Assembly: GCA_943788505.1 (NCBI GenBank)
Contig: CALSQR010000001.1
Location: 434,001 to 498,000 of the forward strand
Direction: 5' to 3'
DNA from: an uncultured bacterium
GTDB taxonomy: Bacteria; Bacteroidota; Rhodothermia; Rhodothermales; UBA10348
Length of the DNA: 64,000 nucleotides
Below, piece by piece: positions 54,767 through 63,947 of this stretch (within the stretch, counting starts at the first letter, position 1; each line of letters opens with the position of its first letter). Both the position numbers and the translations under genes were made by a program. The notes beneath the pieces were generated by a model. That model did no database searches. It saw only the letters and a program-made list of their open reading frames with translations, and was not told where the DNA came from.

Positions 54767-55312
54767 ATGCCATCAACTACTCCACCGAACACTAAAACTC
54801 CTGCTGATTCACAAACGGTGATGAGCGAGTTGGTGCTTCCAAACGATACAAATGGTCTTGGAAATCTGATGGGAGGTCGGTTGCTACACTGGATGGACGT
54901 ATGTGCGGCTATCTCTGCCCAGCGGCATGCTGGAATGGTCTGTGTTACAGCATCAGTGGACTCCGTAGAATTTCATTCACCCATCTTGCAGTCCGAAATT
55001 GTTTCCCTTCGTAGCTGGGTAAACCGAGCATTCAGAACCTCCATGGAAATTGAGATCCAGGTCACGGCCGAGAATCCGCGGACGGGCAGCCATCGGGTGG
55101 CAAACAGTGCCTTTTTCACCTTTGTTGGCGTTGGAACAGATGGACGACCAACACCAATCCCTGCTCTTGAACCAGTTTCCGAGGAGGAAAAAGTAGCACA
55201 TGATGCTGCTGGCCGCAGACGCCAATTCAGGTTGTTCACCGCAGGAAGGTTGGAAACGGAAGACATTGAGAACCTCCAAGAATACATTGCATCCATCAAA
55301 AACAGACCTTGA
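54767..55312 (+). CDS. Acyl-CoA thioesterase (hot-dog fold)
   Basis: 181 residues. MSELVLPNDTNGLGNLMGGRLLHWMDVCAAISAQRHA (landmarks LPNDTNGLGN, GGRLLHWMDVCAA) carries the Asn/Asp and Gly-Gly of the YciA/BACH group; VTASVDSVEFHSPI and RTSMEIEIQVTAENPRTG follow. The cytoplasmic enzyme hydrolyses acyl-CoA. It starts 3 bp after the preceding gene and overlaps the next by about 26 bp. The alternative of an acyl-ACP substrate is less likely. Confidence 0.85.
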   Translation: MPSTTPPNTKTPADSQTVMSELVLPNDTNGLGNLMGGRLLHWMDVCAAISAQRHAGMVCVTASVDSVEFHSPILQSEIVSLRSWVNRAFRTSMEIEIQVTAENPRTGSHRVANSAFFTFVGVGTDGRPTPIPALEPVSEEEKVAHDAAGRRRQFRLFTAGRLETEDIENLQEYIASIKNRP

Positions 55313-55901
55313 AGCGAGTCTGAATCGCAAGGCGCGGCAGTCTCGGACACAGGTTGTTGGATATATCCTGATTTTAGCGCTTGTGTCCTTGAATCTTGGC
55401 CAGGTAGCACTCGGGCAGGTCGTTTCCGAACATGGTCAAGACGAACAGACCCATAACAGACCGATCGCCTTTGCTCAGCACAGTACCCCGTACAGTACCT
55501 ATCCAGCCTCCCAGAACTTAACGAGACAAGGCATAGGTGTGCTGGCCGGCCCAACCAGTGGTGCCACCTTCAAATGGACACGATCTGATCGTTCAGGGCT
55601 ACCAGCGATCTCGAGCGTGGACGTAAATCTCAGTTTAAACCTAGAAGGCTTTTTGCTTGTGACATCTCACGTTCTCCGAGAAACCAAGCTTCCTGAATCT
55701 GCGATGGTCTTTTTCCTAGGTTCTGGAATGGCGTCCGGAACGGAGGATGGTCATCTTTTCTGGGGCGTTTCCACCAATATAGGTGGGTATTTCGTACTCT
55801 CTCGGTACGAGGTCTTCTTGCAATTAATGCCGCGCCTAACCGTATTACCTGAGCGAAAGGGTCGATTTGGAGCCTCCGTAGGCCTTCGCTATCTGTTCTA
55901 G
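55287..55901 (+). CDS. Small outer-membrane beta-barrel-like protein
   Basis: About 205 residues. The frame is open from 55200, inside the thioesterase gene. TTG at 55287 is the likeliest start, since it is followed by basic residues and a signal sequence (VVGYILILALVSLNLGQVALG). The mature part has several amphipathic strands (SVDVNLSLNLEGFLLVTSHVL, GGYFVLSRYEVFLQL) and ends FGASVGLRYLF, a barrel-type C-terminus. No family recognised. Overlapping genes imply translational coupling. Confidence 0.6.
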   Translation: MHPSKTDLEASLNRKARQSRTQVVGYILILALVSLNLGQVALGQVVSEHGQDEQTHNRPIAFAQHSTPYSTYPASQNLTRQGIGVLAGPTSGATFKWTRSDRSGLPAISSVDVNLSLNLEGFLLVTSHVLRETKLPESAMVFFLGSGMASGTEDGHLFWGVSTNIGGYFVLSRYEVFLQLMPRLTVLPERKGRFGASVGLRYLF

Positions 55902-56014
55902 TCCTTCTTGTTATCCGCAACGAAACTGCGCCTCAACCGAGCCGTATCTGCACGCCATCATCCGGCTCTTGAAGGAGTTTGGGATTCTCATTTTATCGTC
56001 CGCACAACCAATTG

Positions 56015-56950
56015 ATGAGCGAGCCAGTGTTCAATCGCGTTCTAATCACCGGAGCTAATGGACTCCTGGGCCAACACTTGGTCCAGCTGATGGGTCGCAT
56101 GCCGGAATATGATGTATTGGCCACAGGACGAGATCGTATGCCGCGATTTAGCGGTGGCTCATGCGGATATACTCAACTGGACATCACCGATCCTGCGGCC
56201 ATAGAACGCATATTTGCAGACTTCGCCCCTGACGTTGTCGTCAATTGCGCTGCGATGACCCAAGTTGATCAGTGTGAGTCAGAACGGGAAACGTGTTGGC
56301 AAGTCAACGCAACTGCCGTTGAGACGTTGGCACGAAATTGCCTGACAACCGGAGCCAAACTGGTTCAGATTTCTACAGATTTCGTATTTGATGGCACCGA
56401 TGGTCCATACCGTGAAGATGCCCGGCCAAATCCAGTGAGTTACTACGGCCGCTCGAAATTGGCCGGTGAAAACCACGCCCGTGGAGCCGGAACGGAGGCG
56501 TGGGCTATCATCCGAACTGTCCTTGTTTTTGGGGCCGCGGAGAACCTTAATAGAGGGAATTTTGTGACCTGGGTTAACGATAATCTCGAACAGGGAAAAC
56601 AGATAAGGGTTGTCACCGATCAATGGCGTACCCCTACTTATGTAGTGGATTTGGCATCAGCCGTCGAGAGACTAATTCGTTTCAGAAAGAGAGGAACGTT
56701 TCACGTTTCTGGTCGGGATTTTCTATCGATCAATGAATTTGCCCATTTGATTGCCAATACATTGGAGCTGGATGAATCGCTCATTCTTCCAGCAGATGGG
56801 ACAACGTTTTCTCAGCCAGCGCAGAGACCCCCAAAAACTGGCTTTATCGTTCTTAAGGCTGAAACAGAGCTAGGATATCACCCTCATCATACTGCCGATG
56901 CCATCAAGGACATGATGCGTCGTACCAAAGCCCTCCGTACTCAGGCCTGA
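56015..56950 (+). CDS. RmlD-like NAD(P)-dependent sugar dehydrogenase (SDR)
   Basis: About 311 residues from ATG 56015 (frame open to 55979). RVLITGANGLLGQHLVQLM is the Rossmann GxxGxxG. VVNCAAMTQVDQCE, STDFVFDGTDGPYREDA, the catalytic YYGRSKLAGE (YxxxK), and VVTDQWRTPTYVVDLA match RmlD (dTDP-4-dehydrorhamnose reductase), which makes dTDP-L-rhamnose; other Rml genes are not next to it, so the sugar is uncertain. It is cytoplasmic and stands between the small barrel and serS. Confidence 0.78.
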   Translation: MSEPVFNRVLITGANGLLGQHLVQLMGRMPEYDVLATGRDRMPRFSGGSCGYTQLDITDPAAIERIFADFAPDVVVNCAAMTQVDQCESERETCWQVNATAVETLARNCLTTGAKLVQISTDFVFDGTDGPYREDARPNPVSYYGRSKLAGENHARGAGTEAWAIIRTVLVFGAAENLNRGNFVTWVNDNLEQGKQIRVVTDQWRTPTYVVDLASAVERLIRFRKRGTFHVSGRDFLSINEFAHLIANTLELDESLILPADGTTFSQPAQRPPKTGFIVLKAETELGYHPHHTADAIKDMMRRTKALRTQA

Positions 56951-57039
56951 ATCACACGTTTTTCCAAGTAGACTGGCTATTGTCATCGTAATTTGGTCTA
57001 GCTGTTTCCGGATTCTCCCTTTCAACCGTTTTTCTTCCC

Positions 57040-58347
57040 ATGCTGGATCTCCAATTCATCCGAGATAATCAGGACCGTGTTCGCAAAGCTATGGTCGACA
57101 AAGGAATCGGAAACGACTCCATCGTCGATGCTCTGCTCAAAGCCGACGAAGAACGGCGAAATTTGATAACCCAAACTCAGGATACTCAGACCCGTGCCAA
57201 TGCGGCGGCAAAGGAGATTGGGATTCTGATGAAAGATGGGCGCAAAGAGGAGGCACAGGAGGCCATTATCGAAAATAGCCGATTGAAGGCTGAGTTGAAG
57301 TCGCTAGAAGATGGGCTGCGCTCTGCACAGGAGGTGGTCGATCAGTTGCAACTTGAAATACCAAATGTGCCGCACGAGTCAGTTCCTGTTGGACGCACGC
57401 CCGACGATAACGTAGTCGACGAGGAATGGGGCGAGAAGCCAATATTTGGTTTCGACGCTCTTGCTCACTGGGAATTGATCGACACATTGAATCTGGTTGA
57501 CTTCGATCGCGGCTCCAAGGTATCTGGCGCTGGATTTCCTTTCTACTTGGGTGCAGGCGCACGCATTCAACGAGCTTTGACAAATTTCTTTCTCGATGAA
57601 GCTATCAAGGCAGGCTACCTCGAAGTCCAGGCACCGTTGGTAGTCAATGAGGACTCCGCCCGAGGTACCGGACAGCTTCCGGATAAGGAAGACCTGATGT
57701 ATGAAGCGCAGCGAGATGGTCTTTATCTCATTCCAACTGCTGAAGTCCCGGTCACCAACTTTCACCGGGATGAAATATTCGCTGCAAAGGAGCTACCTAA
57801 GCGATATTGCGCCTATACGCCTTGCTTTCGTCGTGAGGCCGGTTCGTATGGAAAAGATGTTCGCGGGTTGAATAGGCTTCACCAGTTCGATAAAGTTGAA
57901 TTAGTCCATCTCGTGCGTCCGGAAGACTCGTATGCTGCTCTCGAAGATCTTCGCGAGCATGCTGAAAACTTACTTCGCAAGCTTGAACTTCCATTCCGCC
58001 GTCTCCTTATGTGTACAGGAGACATGGGGTTCACCCAGGCCAAGAAATACGATCTCGAGGTATGGAGCGCAGGACAGGAACGATGGTTAGAAGTCTCATC
58101 CATTTCCAACTTTGAGTCCTTTCAGGCTCGCAGGATGAAGATTCGATATCGAGATGAAGATGGTGGCAAACCCCAGATCATTCATACTATCAATGGGAGC
58201 GGGTTGGCCGTTCCACGTATCGTTGCTGCCTTATTGGAGAACAACCAGCAGCCCGACGGCACTATCCGCGTTCCTGATTGCTTAGTCTCGTACTTCGGTG
58301 CATCTTCCATCGGGCACGTACGTGGCTCAGATATCTCTGCCCACTAG
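57040..58347 (+). CDS. serS: Seryl-tRNA synthetase
   Basis: 435 residues, the full length. N-terminal coiled-coil arm (about 30-105), then class II motifs: GAGARIQRALTNFFLDEAIKAGYLEVQAP, motif 2 YCAYTPCFRREAGSYGKDVRGLNRLHQFDKVEL (landmarks TPCFRREAGSYG), and motif 3 NGSGLAVPRIVAALLEN. It charges tRNA-Ser. Uses ATG at 57040 and ends in TAG. It follows the RmlD-like gene after about 90 bp and converges with the acyl-CoA dehydrogenase. Confidence 0.96.
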   Translation: MLDLQFIRDNQDRVRKAMVDKGIGNDSIVDALLKADEERRNLITQTQDTQTRANAAAKEIGILMKDGRKEEAQEAIIENSRLKAELKSLEDGLRSAQEVVDQLQLEIPNVPHESVPVGRTPDDNVVDEEWGEKPIFGFDALAHWELIDTLNLVDFDRGSKVSGAGFPFYLGAGARIQRALTNFFLDEAIKAGYLEVQAPLVVNEDSARGTGQLPDKEDLMYEAQRDGLYLIPTAEVPVTNFHRDEIFAAKELPKRYCAYTPCFRREAGSYGKDVRGLNRLHQFDKVELVHLVRPEDSYAALEDLREHAENLLRKLELPFRRLLMCTGDMGFTQAKKYDLEVWSAGQERWLEVSSISNFESFQARRMKIRYRDEDGGKPQIIHTINGSGLAVPRIVAALLENNQQPDGTIRVPDCLVSYFGASSIGHVRGSDISAH

Positions 58348-58352
58348 AACGC

Positions 58353-58376
58353 TTACTCGAACCCTTGTTCTAGTAA
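58353..58376. terminator. Possible bidirectional stem-loop between converging genes
   Basis: Stem TTACT-c-GAAC (58353-58362), loop CCTT, GTTC-t-AGTAA (58367-58376), one mismatch. There is no T run, so it is weaker than the other two bidirectional hairpins in the window. Location between serS and the acyl-CoA dehydrogenase stop suits a shared terminator. Confidence 0.35.
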
Positions 58377-58395
58377 AGTAACCAGCCAGATTTAA

Positions 58396-60504
58396 TCAAG
58401 AGGCCGGATCTACGTCTGGCGTTGACAGACTCAAATCGTCGGCGCTGGTCACATTGGGAGCACCGTCTCCAGCCACTGTCGCTCCGGTTGCAACCGTATT
58501 TTGGGCTTTACCAGGTGTCTGAGCTATGGCGTCTTTAATGAATCCCTGTTTCATTGCTGGAAACTGTTTTACGAGATCCGTTCGGACTGTTTTCCCAGTT
58601 CCCGCAGCCGATGGAGATGATTCATGGATGTAAAAATCATTGTTCGGTAGAGAATCAGACCTGTCGCGTCCGGCTTTTGCCGCAGCCGCCATGGACTTAT
58701 CTGGGTTATCCTTGAGTTCTGTAAACAAGACGTTGATTCGGTGTTCGAGCAGATCAAAGGCATGCTCGAAATAGGCACGATCCTCAGCTGCACCGATCGA
58801 ACCGTCAGTTAGGGTCCGATCCATGCGCGTTAGCATCGTAGACATGGCGAAAAGGAACGAAGCCGTGTCTCCTAATCGAGCTTGAACCACCTGACGCACT
58901 ACGATTTCTTCGCGGTACCATTTTGAGGCCATCTTGAACCAGTGAGCCTGCCCCTGAACCAACTTTTCAATGCGTTTGGCATGAGGTGCAAGGGATGGAT
59001 GATTCACCTTCACCCGTGGTGCTGACGGGCGGTAACCCATAAATAGCTCCATTGCCAAAGGGATAGCCCTTTTCATGACCGTTGGGCGAAATGCATTTCC
59101 GAGCATGCGGGAGACATTCGAACCAAAGGACTCATCTGTATCCCAAGACAGCGCTTCACGGATAGAAATCATCTGTTCGGCAAGCTGCTTACCACCGTAA
59201 CCGAAAATGAACGGCTGCATGACTTCGTTTGAGCCCTCCACAATTCGGTGGATGCGGTTGTCGCGCCAGAGTCGTTCTAACTCGTTTTCGGTCATGTACC
59301 CTTCGCCACCCATAATCTCGAGCGCATCGTCGATTACTTCCCAGCCGATTTGCGAGCAAAACACCTTGGTCATAGCCGTCTCAACCATGATGTCCTCATC
59401 TCCCCTATCTAACATACCTGTCATCATGTATAAGACGGCATCCATCGCATAGATATTCGAATACATACGAGCAATGCGTTGCTGGACGAGTTCAAAGTCA
59501 GCCAAGGGCCGCTGGAACTGGTATCTGGTCTGGACCCATTTGGTGGCCTGATCTGCAGCACGCTTGGCCGCGCCAGTAATGCCAGCAGACAGTGTACAAC
59601 GCCCGAAATTCAGGCAGGTGAGCGCAACGTGAAGGCCTCTACCCTCCTTATGAAGCAGGTTTTCGAGAGGTATTTTCACATCCGTAAAGCGAAGCCGGGC
59701 TTGCCACGTGCCACGGATACCTGCTTTTGAACGATTGCTTTCAAAAATTTCGATTCCCGGCATATCTGGCGTGCAGATAAGCGCGGTTACTTTTTCTTTC
59801 TCCTTGCCCGTCTTGGGATCGACGACCATTTGCTTGGCCATCACCGTATACATTCCGCTTAACGCGCCTGAGGTACTCCACTTTTTCTCTCCATTGAGGA
59901 TATAATGGGAGCCGTCCTCAGACAACTTACACCTTGTCTCCTGTCCGGCGGCATCAGATCCGACTTGCGGCTCTGAGAGGCAAAAGGCCGACAAGTATTC
60001 ACGGGCAACGCCTGGAAGGAATCGTTTCTTCTGTTCCTCTGATCCAAAGAGCATTATCGCCTTGCAACCGATTGACTGGTGAGCAGACACCATCACAGAG
60101 GTAGAGCCACAGTAGGAGCCGATCTTCTCGAGCACACGATTGTAACTCGAAATCCCCAAGCCGAGACCGCCGTATTCCACAGGTACAGTCATCCCCATCA
60201 CACCCATGTCGAACAGACGGCGGATGGCCCATTCGGGAATCTCTTCGTCTCGATCGATTTCGATCGACGGATGCTCATTCTTGAGATACTCCTCTAGTTC
60301 AGCTACGAGCGCATCACACTTCTCACTCTCGGTCTTATCGACCATGGGGTAAGGAGCCACAAGGTCGTTTCTAAACCGTCCCCAAAACAGGTTCTTTGCA
60401 AAACCCATAGTCGTTGGCTCGGGGCCTATCATGACCTCGATGTCTCGGATCATTTTCTGATCTTCAGCGGAAACGTTCTTAAGTTTCAGGGTGTCGATGG
60501 CCAT
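58396..60504 (-). CDS. Acyl-CoA dehydrogenase, VLCAD-like
   Basis: About 702 residues from ATG 60504 (frame open to 60573). VEYGGLGLGISSYNRVLEKIG, AFCLSEPQVGSDAAG and GEKKWSTSGALSGMY (FAD site), ALTCLNFGRCTLSAGITGAA, RYQFQRPLADFELVQQRIA and EIMGGEGYMTENELERLWRDNRIHRIVEGSNEV (landmarks GGEGYM, DNRIHRIVEGSNE, catalytic Glu) are the family's motifs. The extra C-terminal 200 residues resemble VLCAD/ACAD9, with a low-complexity end. It starts fatty-acid beta-oxidation, perhaps with long chains, perhaps membrane-associated. Single gene, divergent from pyrF over about 200 bp. Confidence 0.9.
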   Translation of the reverse strand: MAIDTLKLKNVSAEDQKMIRDIEVMIGPEPTTMGFAKNLFWGRFRNDLVAPYPMVDKTESEKCDALVAELEEYLKNEHPSIEIDRDEEIPEWAIRRLFDMGVMGMTVPVEYGGLGLGISSYNRVLEKIGSYCGSTSVMVSAHQSIGCKAIMLFGSEEQKKRFLPGVAREYLSAFCLSEPQVGSDAAGQETRCKLSEDGSHYILNGEKKWSTSGALSGMYTVMAKQMVVDPKTGKEKEKVTALICTPDMPGIEIFESNRSKAGIRGTWQARLRFTDVKIPLENLLHKEGRGLHVALTCLNFGRCTLSAGITGAAKRAADQATKWVQTRYQFQRPLADFELVQQRIARMYSNIYAMDAVLYMMTGMLDRGDEDIMVETAMTKVFCSQIGWEVIDDALEIMGGEGYMTENELERLWRDNRIHRIVEGSNEVMQPFIFGYGGKQLAEQMISIREALSWDTDESFGSNVSRMLGNAFRPTVMKRAIPLAMELFMGYRPSAPRVKVNHPSLAPHAKRIEKLVQGQAHWFKMASKWYREEIVVRQVVQARLGDTASFLFAMSTMLTRMDRTLTDGSIGAAEDRAYFEHAFDLLEHRINVLFTELKDNPDKSMAAAAKAGRDRSDSLPNNDFYIHESSPSAAGTGKTVRTDLVKQFPAMKQGFIKDAIAQTPGKAQNTVATGATVAGDGAPNVTSADDLSLSTPDVDPAS

Positions 60505-60709
60505 GATGACAGTTGTTTTCTTGAGACCGGTAAATGGATCGTATGACCCGAACTTAACAGCGTTAATCGTCAATTTAGGGGGTTGGTTCCGCTATAAGAT
60601 ACGCCAAAACCTCTTCGGGTGAACAGTGTTAACCTAGAATAACAGAAAGCCCGACATAAGCGGTATATTCCGGGGTACTGACGCCACTTTTTCCTCTTTT
60701 CAATTTCCC

Positions 60710-61522
60710 GTGAAACTCTCCTTTTCTAGCCGACTCTCTACCCTTCGCCACCAGAAACAGTCAGTTCTGTGTGTAGGATTAGACCCAGATCCGGACCGTA
60801 TCCCCACTCACCTGCGTCCCCATCTTGACCTTCCTGCTGCCGTCATCCAGTTTTGCTCAGAGATTATTTCTGCCACATCTGACCTTGCAATTGCCTACAA
60901 GATCAACTTCGCTTTCTTTGAGGCCTTGGGAGATGAGGGGATAAAGGTCATGCGCGAAGTCCTCGGCAAAATACCTGACCATGTCCTAACGATCGCCGAC
61001 GCGAAGCGAGGCGATATCGGAAATTCAGCTTCTTTTTATGCTCGGTCCGTGTTTGATGATCTTAGTTTCGATTCAGTCACCGTCAGCCCATACATGGGAA
61101 AAGATTCTATTGTACCCTTCCTTTCCACTGAGGGTACGTGCGCTTTTGTTTTGGCCAGAACATCGAATCCTGGAGGCAATGACTTTCAGTTGTTGAAGTG
61201 CGATGATCAGCGTCTTTTTGAACGAGTAGCTGATCAGGTGGGCACATGGAGTTTTGATACGCCCGGTGAAGGAGGCCTTGTAGTTGGCGCAACGGATATC
61301 GACGACATGACTACCCTAAGAGAGAGGCATCCTGACATGCCTTTTCTAATTCCAGGAGTCGGGGCCCAAGGCGGATCAGCTGAAGATGTGATGCAGGCCG
61401 CGGGCTCAGGTCCGGTCTTGGTGAACAGCAGTAGAGCCATCCTATACGCTTCAGATGGACCTGATTTTGCCGAAAAAGCGGCGCAGGCAGCGGATAAAAC
61501 ACGAACTATACTCGGATCATGA
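60710..61522 (+). CDS. pyrF: Orotidine-5'-phosphate decarboxylase (group 2)
   Basis: 270 residues from GTG at 60710. LCVGLDPDPDRIP and KINFAFFEALGDEG are the substrate-binding parts. VLTIADAKRGDIGNSASFYA has the catalytic D-x-K-R-x-D motif, and VTVSPYMGKDSI and LIPGVGAQGGS are group 2 features. It forms UMP. It is coupled (ATGA overlap) with the following ABM-domain gene. Upstream, TATATT lies about 40 bp before the start, but no -35 box is clear. Confidence 0.94.
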   Translation: MKLSFSSRLSTLRHQKQSVLCVGLDPDPDRIPTHLRPHLDLPAAVIQFCSEIISATSDLAIAYKINFAFFEALGDEGIKVMREVLGKIPDHVLTIADAKRGDIGNSASFYARSVFDDLSFDSVTVSPYMGKDSIVPFLSTEGTCAFVLARTSNPGGNDFQLLKCDDQRLFERVADQVGTWSFDTPGEGGLVVGATDIDDMTTLRERHPDMPFLIPGVGAQGGSAEDVMQAAGSGPVLVNSSRAILYASDGPDFAEKAAQAADKTRTILGS

Positions 61523-61830
61523 TAAGACGAATCGTACATCTGCACATCGCCAACGATCACATTGACGACTTTCTAGTGCTCTTTGAAGGGTCAAAAGCAG
61601 CTATTCTTTCCATGGACGGCTGCCTTGAGCTACGGCTATTGCAGCAAATTGATGATCCAAGTCGATTTACCACCTTCAGTTCCTGGAAAAGTGACCAGCA
61701 TCTGCAGGACTACAGGGCATCAGACCTATTCCTTTCCACGTGGGGGCGCACCAAGGCGATGTTTTCCGACAAGGCCTGGGCTGCAACCTTCGAAGAACTG
61801 TATCGCGGCGGACCTGATAGAGGCAGTTAA
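61519..61830 (+). CDS. ABM-domain (antibiotic biosynthesis monooxygenase-like) protein
   Basis: 103 residues. IRRIVHLHIANDHIDDFLVLFEGSKAAILSMDGCLELRLL (landmarks GCLELRLLQQIDDPSRF and SSWKSDQHLQDYRAS) is the dimeric alpha/beta ABM fold found in heme-degrading and small-molecule monooxygenases. The catalytic residues are not conserved enough to choose a substrate. ATGA overlap with pyrF. Ends just before the converging TonB-dependent receptor (16 bp). Confidence 0.75.
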   Translation: MIRRIVHLHIANDHIDDFLVLFEGSKAAILSMDGCLELRLLQQIDDPSRFTTFSSWKSDQHLQDYRASDLFLSTWGRTKAMFSDKAWAATFEELYRGGPDRGS

Positions 61831-61846
61831 TTACTATCCAGTGCCA

Positions 61847-63838
61847 TCAGCGGGATAGATTCAATCCGAAACGGACACTACGACCCTCATCCGGAAGTCC
61901 AAGCTGCGACAAGTGAAGTTCATCAGTAACGTTGTTGATACCAGCGTATACCTGCGCAAAAACGTTCGAGCCCTTAAAATAGCGGGCTGCGGAAAGCCTA
62001 AGGTTTAATCGAACTGTGGTTGGGAGCTCGATTTGATCATTCTCGATGCCCAAACCGTACGACCTCCCCGTAAATACTCCGTCTGCATGAAGGACAAGCG
62101 TACCCGTCACATCAATTCGCGTCGTGAGGGTAGCAAGTAATTCAGGTTTTTCCGTTAAATGCCGATTTCCATCATCTGTGATAGCAACGGGACGTAACCA
62201 CGTGCCATGTCCTTCGAGCCTGACTCTTCGCGAGGCTATCAAAGAGCCCGTCATTTCAATACCAAGAACGCGACTACCATCCAGATTGATTCGTTTTCGC
62301 TTGTTCGTACCGTCGACTTGGACATTCACTTGGTCGATCGTCCCAATCGTTCGCTGGATGAACACGCCTCCCCCAATGCTCCATTCTTCGCGCGTCAGAT
62401 TCAGTGCGCCTTCGGCCAGCCAAGACCTCTCAGGAGTAAGGTCTGGATTGACAATGTACCTGTTTAGCGCCGTCCCGAAAAGCTCCCTCATGGTCGGAAA
62501 ACGGGGTTTGCTTCCTGCATTTAGATACAAAGAAACATCTTTACGTAGAGAACGGACCCATTCCGTGTTTACACTCCAGGCATAAAACCCATCTTGATCA
62601 TCGAATTTGCCGACCTCTGGTGTCAACATTCCGTCCAACGTTGCGCCGAACACCCAGTGCCCATCGTCCGTTGGCCGTGATGTTATTTCCATCCCGGTAG
62701 AATGAAGTACACTACGATATCGAACGCGGAGTGCCGATTTGATTTCAGGAACTAGTTCCTTGTCATCTTGCCGATGCCCGGAGATCGATACCAGGTGAAT
62801 ACCACGAACCAGGACCGGCCCAAGTTCAGATTCCGCTATTAGGCGAAGCCCGGCAGCGTCGTCGAGATCACGTTGAGACGCGGTTCGTTGATCATAGGTG
62901 ACATCAGAATAATTATCGATTTGTTGCCTAAATCGATTGAGCCACGCTGTTCCTGACAGCCGCCAATCATCCCTATCTGAGACGGCATTCAAAATGGCCA
63001 TGGTGTTTTGCCAGCGCGGGTAGCGCCAATAGCGCACATTTTCCATCGACGGGTCCAAATGACCTTCGGGAGGAACACCTTTTTCGGCAGACGCATGAAG
63101 GAGCGTAAAACCCCAGCGAGTTCGATCGCCAGTTAGATCATATCTGACGTAGATATTCCCTTCTCTACGATCGGAGTTAGCTCTCCTCGTCATCTCCGGC
63201 TCAAAGGGCAAATCTGCTCCTCTTGGAACAATCATGCCACCGGACTTGGCAATCGTAGCACCAACCAGAATGGAACTACGTTGCGTCCGATTAGCAAACA
63301 ATCCGCGGATCTGCCTCGATGATCCACTTCCTCCTTGAAGGGTCATTTCAGACAACCGACCGGGCGTTTGCAAGCGCCGACTCTGAAGATTTACCGCTCC
63401 ACCGGAAACGTTGGTACCGTAGGCGGCTCCTACTGCACCTTTCTCAATGGTCATTCCACCAATGATGTTAGCAGGCACCAAGCTGAGGTCGATTCGATTA
63501 TCCCAAGCAATATTCAGCGGTGCCCCATCGAGAAAAAGAGCGACTTGGCGTTCACCTGAAGCCCGAACATAGACCAACGCTTCTCCTCTTGAATTCGTTT
63601 GCACAGTGGCTCCCGGAAGCAATCGGAGCGTACCGGCAACATCTGGCGCATCTTGTCGAGCCAGATCAGCAAGGCTAACTCTGAATAATTGCTCTGCCCG
63701 GTCTGATTCTCTGCCCTCGCCACCAATAACTATCTCTGAAAGATCATAAGAGCGTAATGAATCCGATTGGACTTGGCCAAGCACGGTAAGTGGGGCAAGA
63801 AGGACCGTCGACAAAAAGAGAAGTAACCTTAAGGACAT
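61847..63838 (-). CDS. TonB-dependent outer-membrane receptor
   Basis: About 663 residues from ATG 63838, which opens a signal peptide (LRLLLFLSTVLLAPLTVLG); the frame is open to 63925. Next comes the TonB box region YDLSEIVIGGEG, and a plug (LARQDAPDVAGTLRLLPGATVQTNSRGEALVYVRASGERQVALFLDGAPL, landmarks LLPGATVQT and LFLDGAPLN). The remainder is a 22-strand barrel ending GRSVRFGLNLSR. It imports an iron complex, vitamin or other ligand using TonB. The ligand is unknown. The short region upstream (63839-64000) shows no clear operator. Confidence 0.9.
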   Translation of the reverse strand: MSLRLLLFLSTVLLAPLTVLGQVQSDSLRSYDLSEIVIGGEGRESDRAEQLFRVSLADLARQDAPDVAGTLRLLPGATVQTNSRGEALVYVRASGERQVALFLDGAPLNIAWDNRIDLSLVPANIIGGMTIEKGAVGAAYGTNVSGGAVNLQSRRLQTPGRLSEMTLQGGSGSSRQIRGLFANRTQRSSILVGATIAKSGGMIVPRGADLPFEPEMTRRANSDRREGNIYVRYDLTGDRTRWGFTLLHASAEKGVPPEGHLDPSMENVRYWRYPRWQNTMAILNAVSDRDDWRLSGTAWLNRFRQQIDNYSDVTYDQRTASQRDLDDAAGLRLIAESELGPVLVRGIHLVSISGHRQDDKELVPEIKSALRVRYRSVLHSTGMEITSRPTDDGHWVFGATLDGMLTPEVGKFDDQDGFYAWSVNTEWVRSLRKDVSLYLNAGSKPRFPTMRELFGTALNRYIVNPDLTPERSWLAEGALNLTREEWSIGGGVFIQRTIGTIDQVNVQVDGTNKRKRINLDGSRVLGIEMTGSLIASRRVRLEGHGTWLRPVAITDDGNRHLTEKPELLATLTTRIDVTGTLVLHADGVFTGRSYGLGIENDQIELPTTVRLNLRLSAARYFKGSNVFAQVYAGINNVTDELHLSQLGLPDEGRSVRFGLNLSR

Positions 63839-63947
63839 GCAGTCGATGATTATAAAAGAAACTCGAAAGGCCACGGCGGATTGAGGAACGTCCCCAACGG
63901 GCCCTTTATCAATCGGGTTCCACATGCTGGTTAGCCTTCAACGCCTT

